From NCBI GenBank assembly GCA_030141605.1, contig JAQGDQ010000432.1, forward strand, positions 66,553 through 130,552: a DNA stretch of 64,000 bases, read 5' to 3'. The notes below the pieces were generated by a model, which was not told the DNA's origin, did no database searches, and saw only the letters and a list, made by a program, of their open reading frames with translations. The translations under genes and the position numbers were made by a program. The stretch's first letter is position 1. Every line of letters starts with the position of its first letter. This stretch comes from Tubiluchus corallicola. Lineage: Eukaryota; Priapulida; Priapulimorpha; Priapulimorphida; Tubiluchidae. Positions 63,803-64,000 of the stretch are shown here, one piece after another.

Positions 63803-64000
63803 CTGAAGAAAATAGAGCAACTAAACGTACTGTTATAGATTTTTTAAAGACACACAGTCTGAAGTACACGATCAATCCGATTCTGTAAGCAAATGTTTTC
63901 AAAACAAAGAGATAGGCCTAGACAGATTATACGTCAATTACGAATAACTATTTTTCTAATCGTTAAAGTTGTTCAAAATCTCCAAAATCTAGGCGCATAA

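Overview
This is a 64 kb piece of an AT-rich animal nuclear genome. It has spliceosomal GT-AG introns, introns up to 29 kb, many small DNA transposons, LINE fragments, LTRs, SINE heads and minisatellites. The protein families and repeat types fit a marine invertebrate; the sequence does not let me name the phylum. The long open frames are nearly all low-complexity artefacts. The real coding content is a set of short exons, found by matching splice sites, codon phase and family motifs.

Two spliced genes lie head to tail on the minus strand. (1) A NIPSNAP-family gene (mitochondrial proteins linked to mitophagy) runs from 63802 down to 48736. It has nine exons here, including a 32-bp micro-exon, with the 5' end off the right edge. 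All eight junctions agree in codon phase and the stop codon is present. (2) A secreted protein with a chitin-binding-type-4/LPMO-like domain followed by an EGF-like module runs from 41499 down to 1937. It has five exons, with the 3' end not found and probably off the left edge. Its mature N-terminus is predicted to be a histidine, and a second histidine sits in the expected strand, so a copper histidine brace is possible.

The 29.5 kb first intron of gene 2 (11887-41360) holds an intronless trypsin-like serine protease pseudogene with two in-frame stops (17110-16139, minus), plus LINE, LTR, MITE and SINE remnants. Intron 2 holds an 87-bp CpG-rich minisatellite whose last unit lies about 55 bp from the exon 2 donor.

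Repeat layout, left to right: TA-flanked MITE (88-649); 63-bp satellite (840-1450); second TA MITE (3451-3901); unclassified dispersed repeat copy A (4425-4980); solo LTR (10498-10736); 87-bp satellite (10887-11754); PIF/Harbinger-like element carrying a (GA)n tract (12062-13091); foldback element (19629-20176); LINE remnants (20780-22295); LTR (25069-25411); hAT MITE with 8-bp target duplication (26460-26858); pogo-like MITE (28110-28801); 5S-derived SINE head (29115-29195); LINE insertion with 16-bp duplication (32551-33118) and a LINE C-terminus (33478-33792); repeat copy B (34845-35400); 38/39-bp satellite (36690-37297); 51-bp satellite (43080-44333); a second dispersed repeat family (45545-45965 minus, 54325-54750 plus); pogo-like MITEs at 48337, 58275 and 61723; hAT MITE (49919-50347); 49-bp satellite (52690-53495); LTR with a primer-binding-like site (57781-57998). 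No rRNA operon, intact tRNA or CRISPR array was found.
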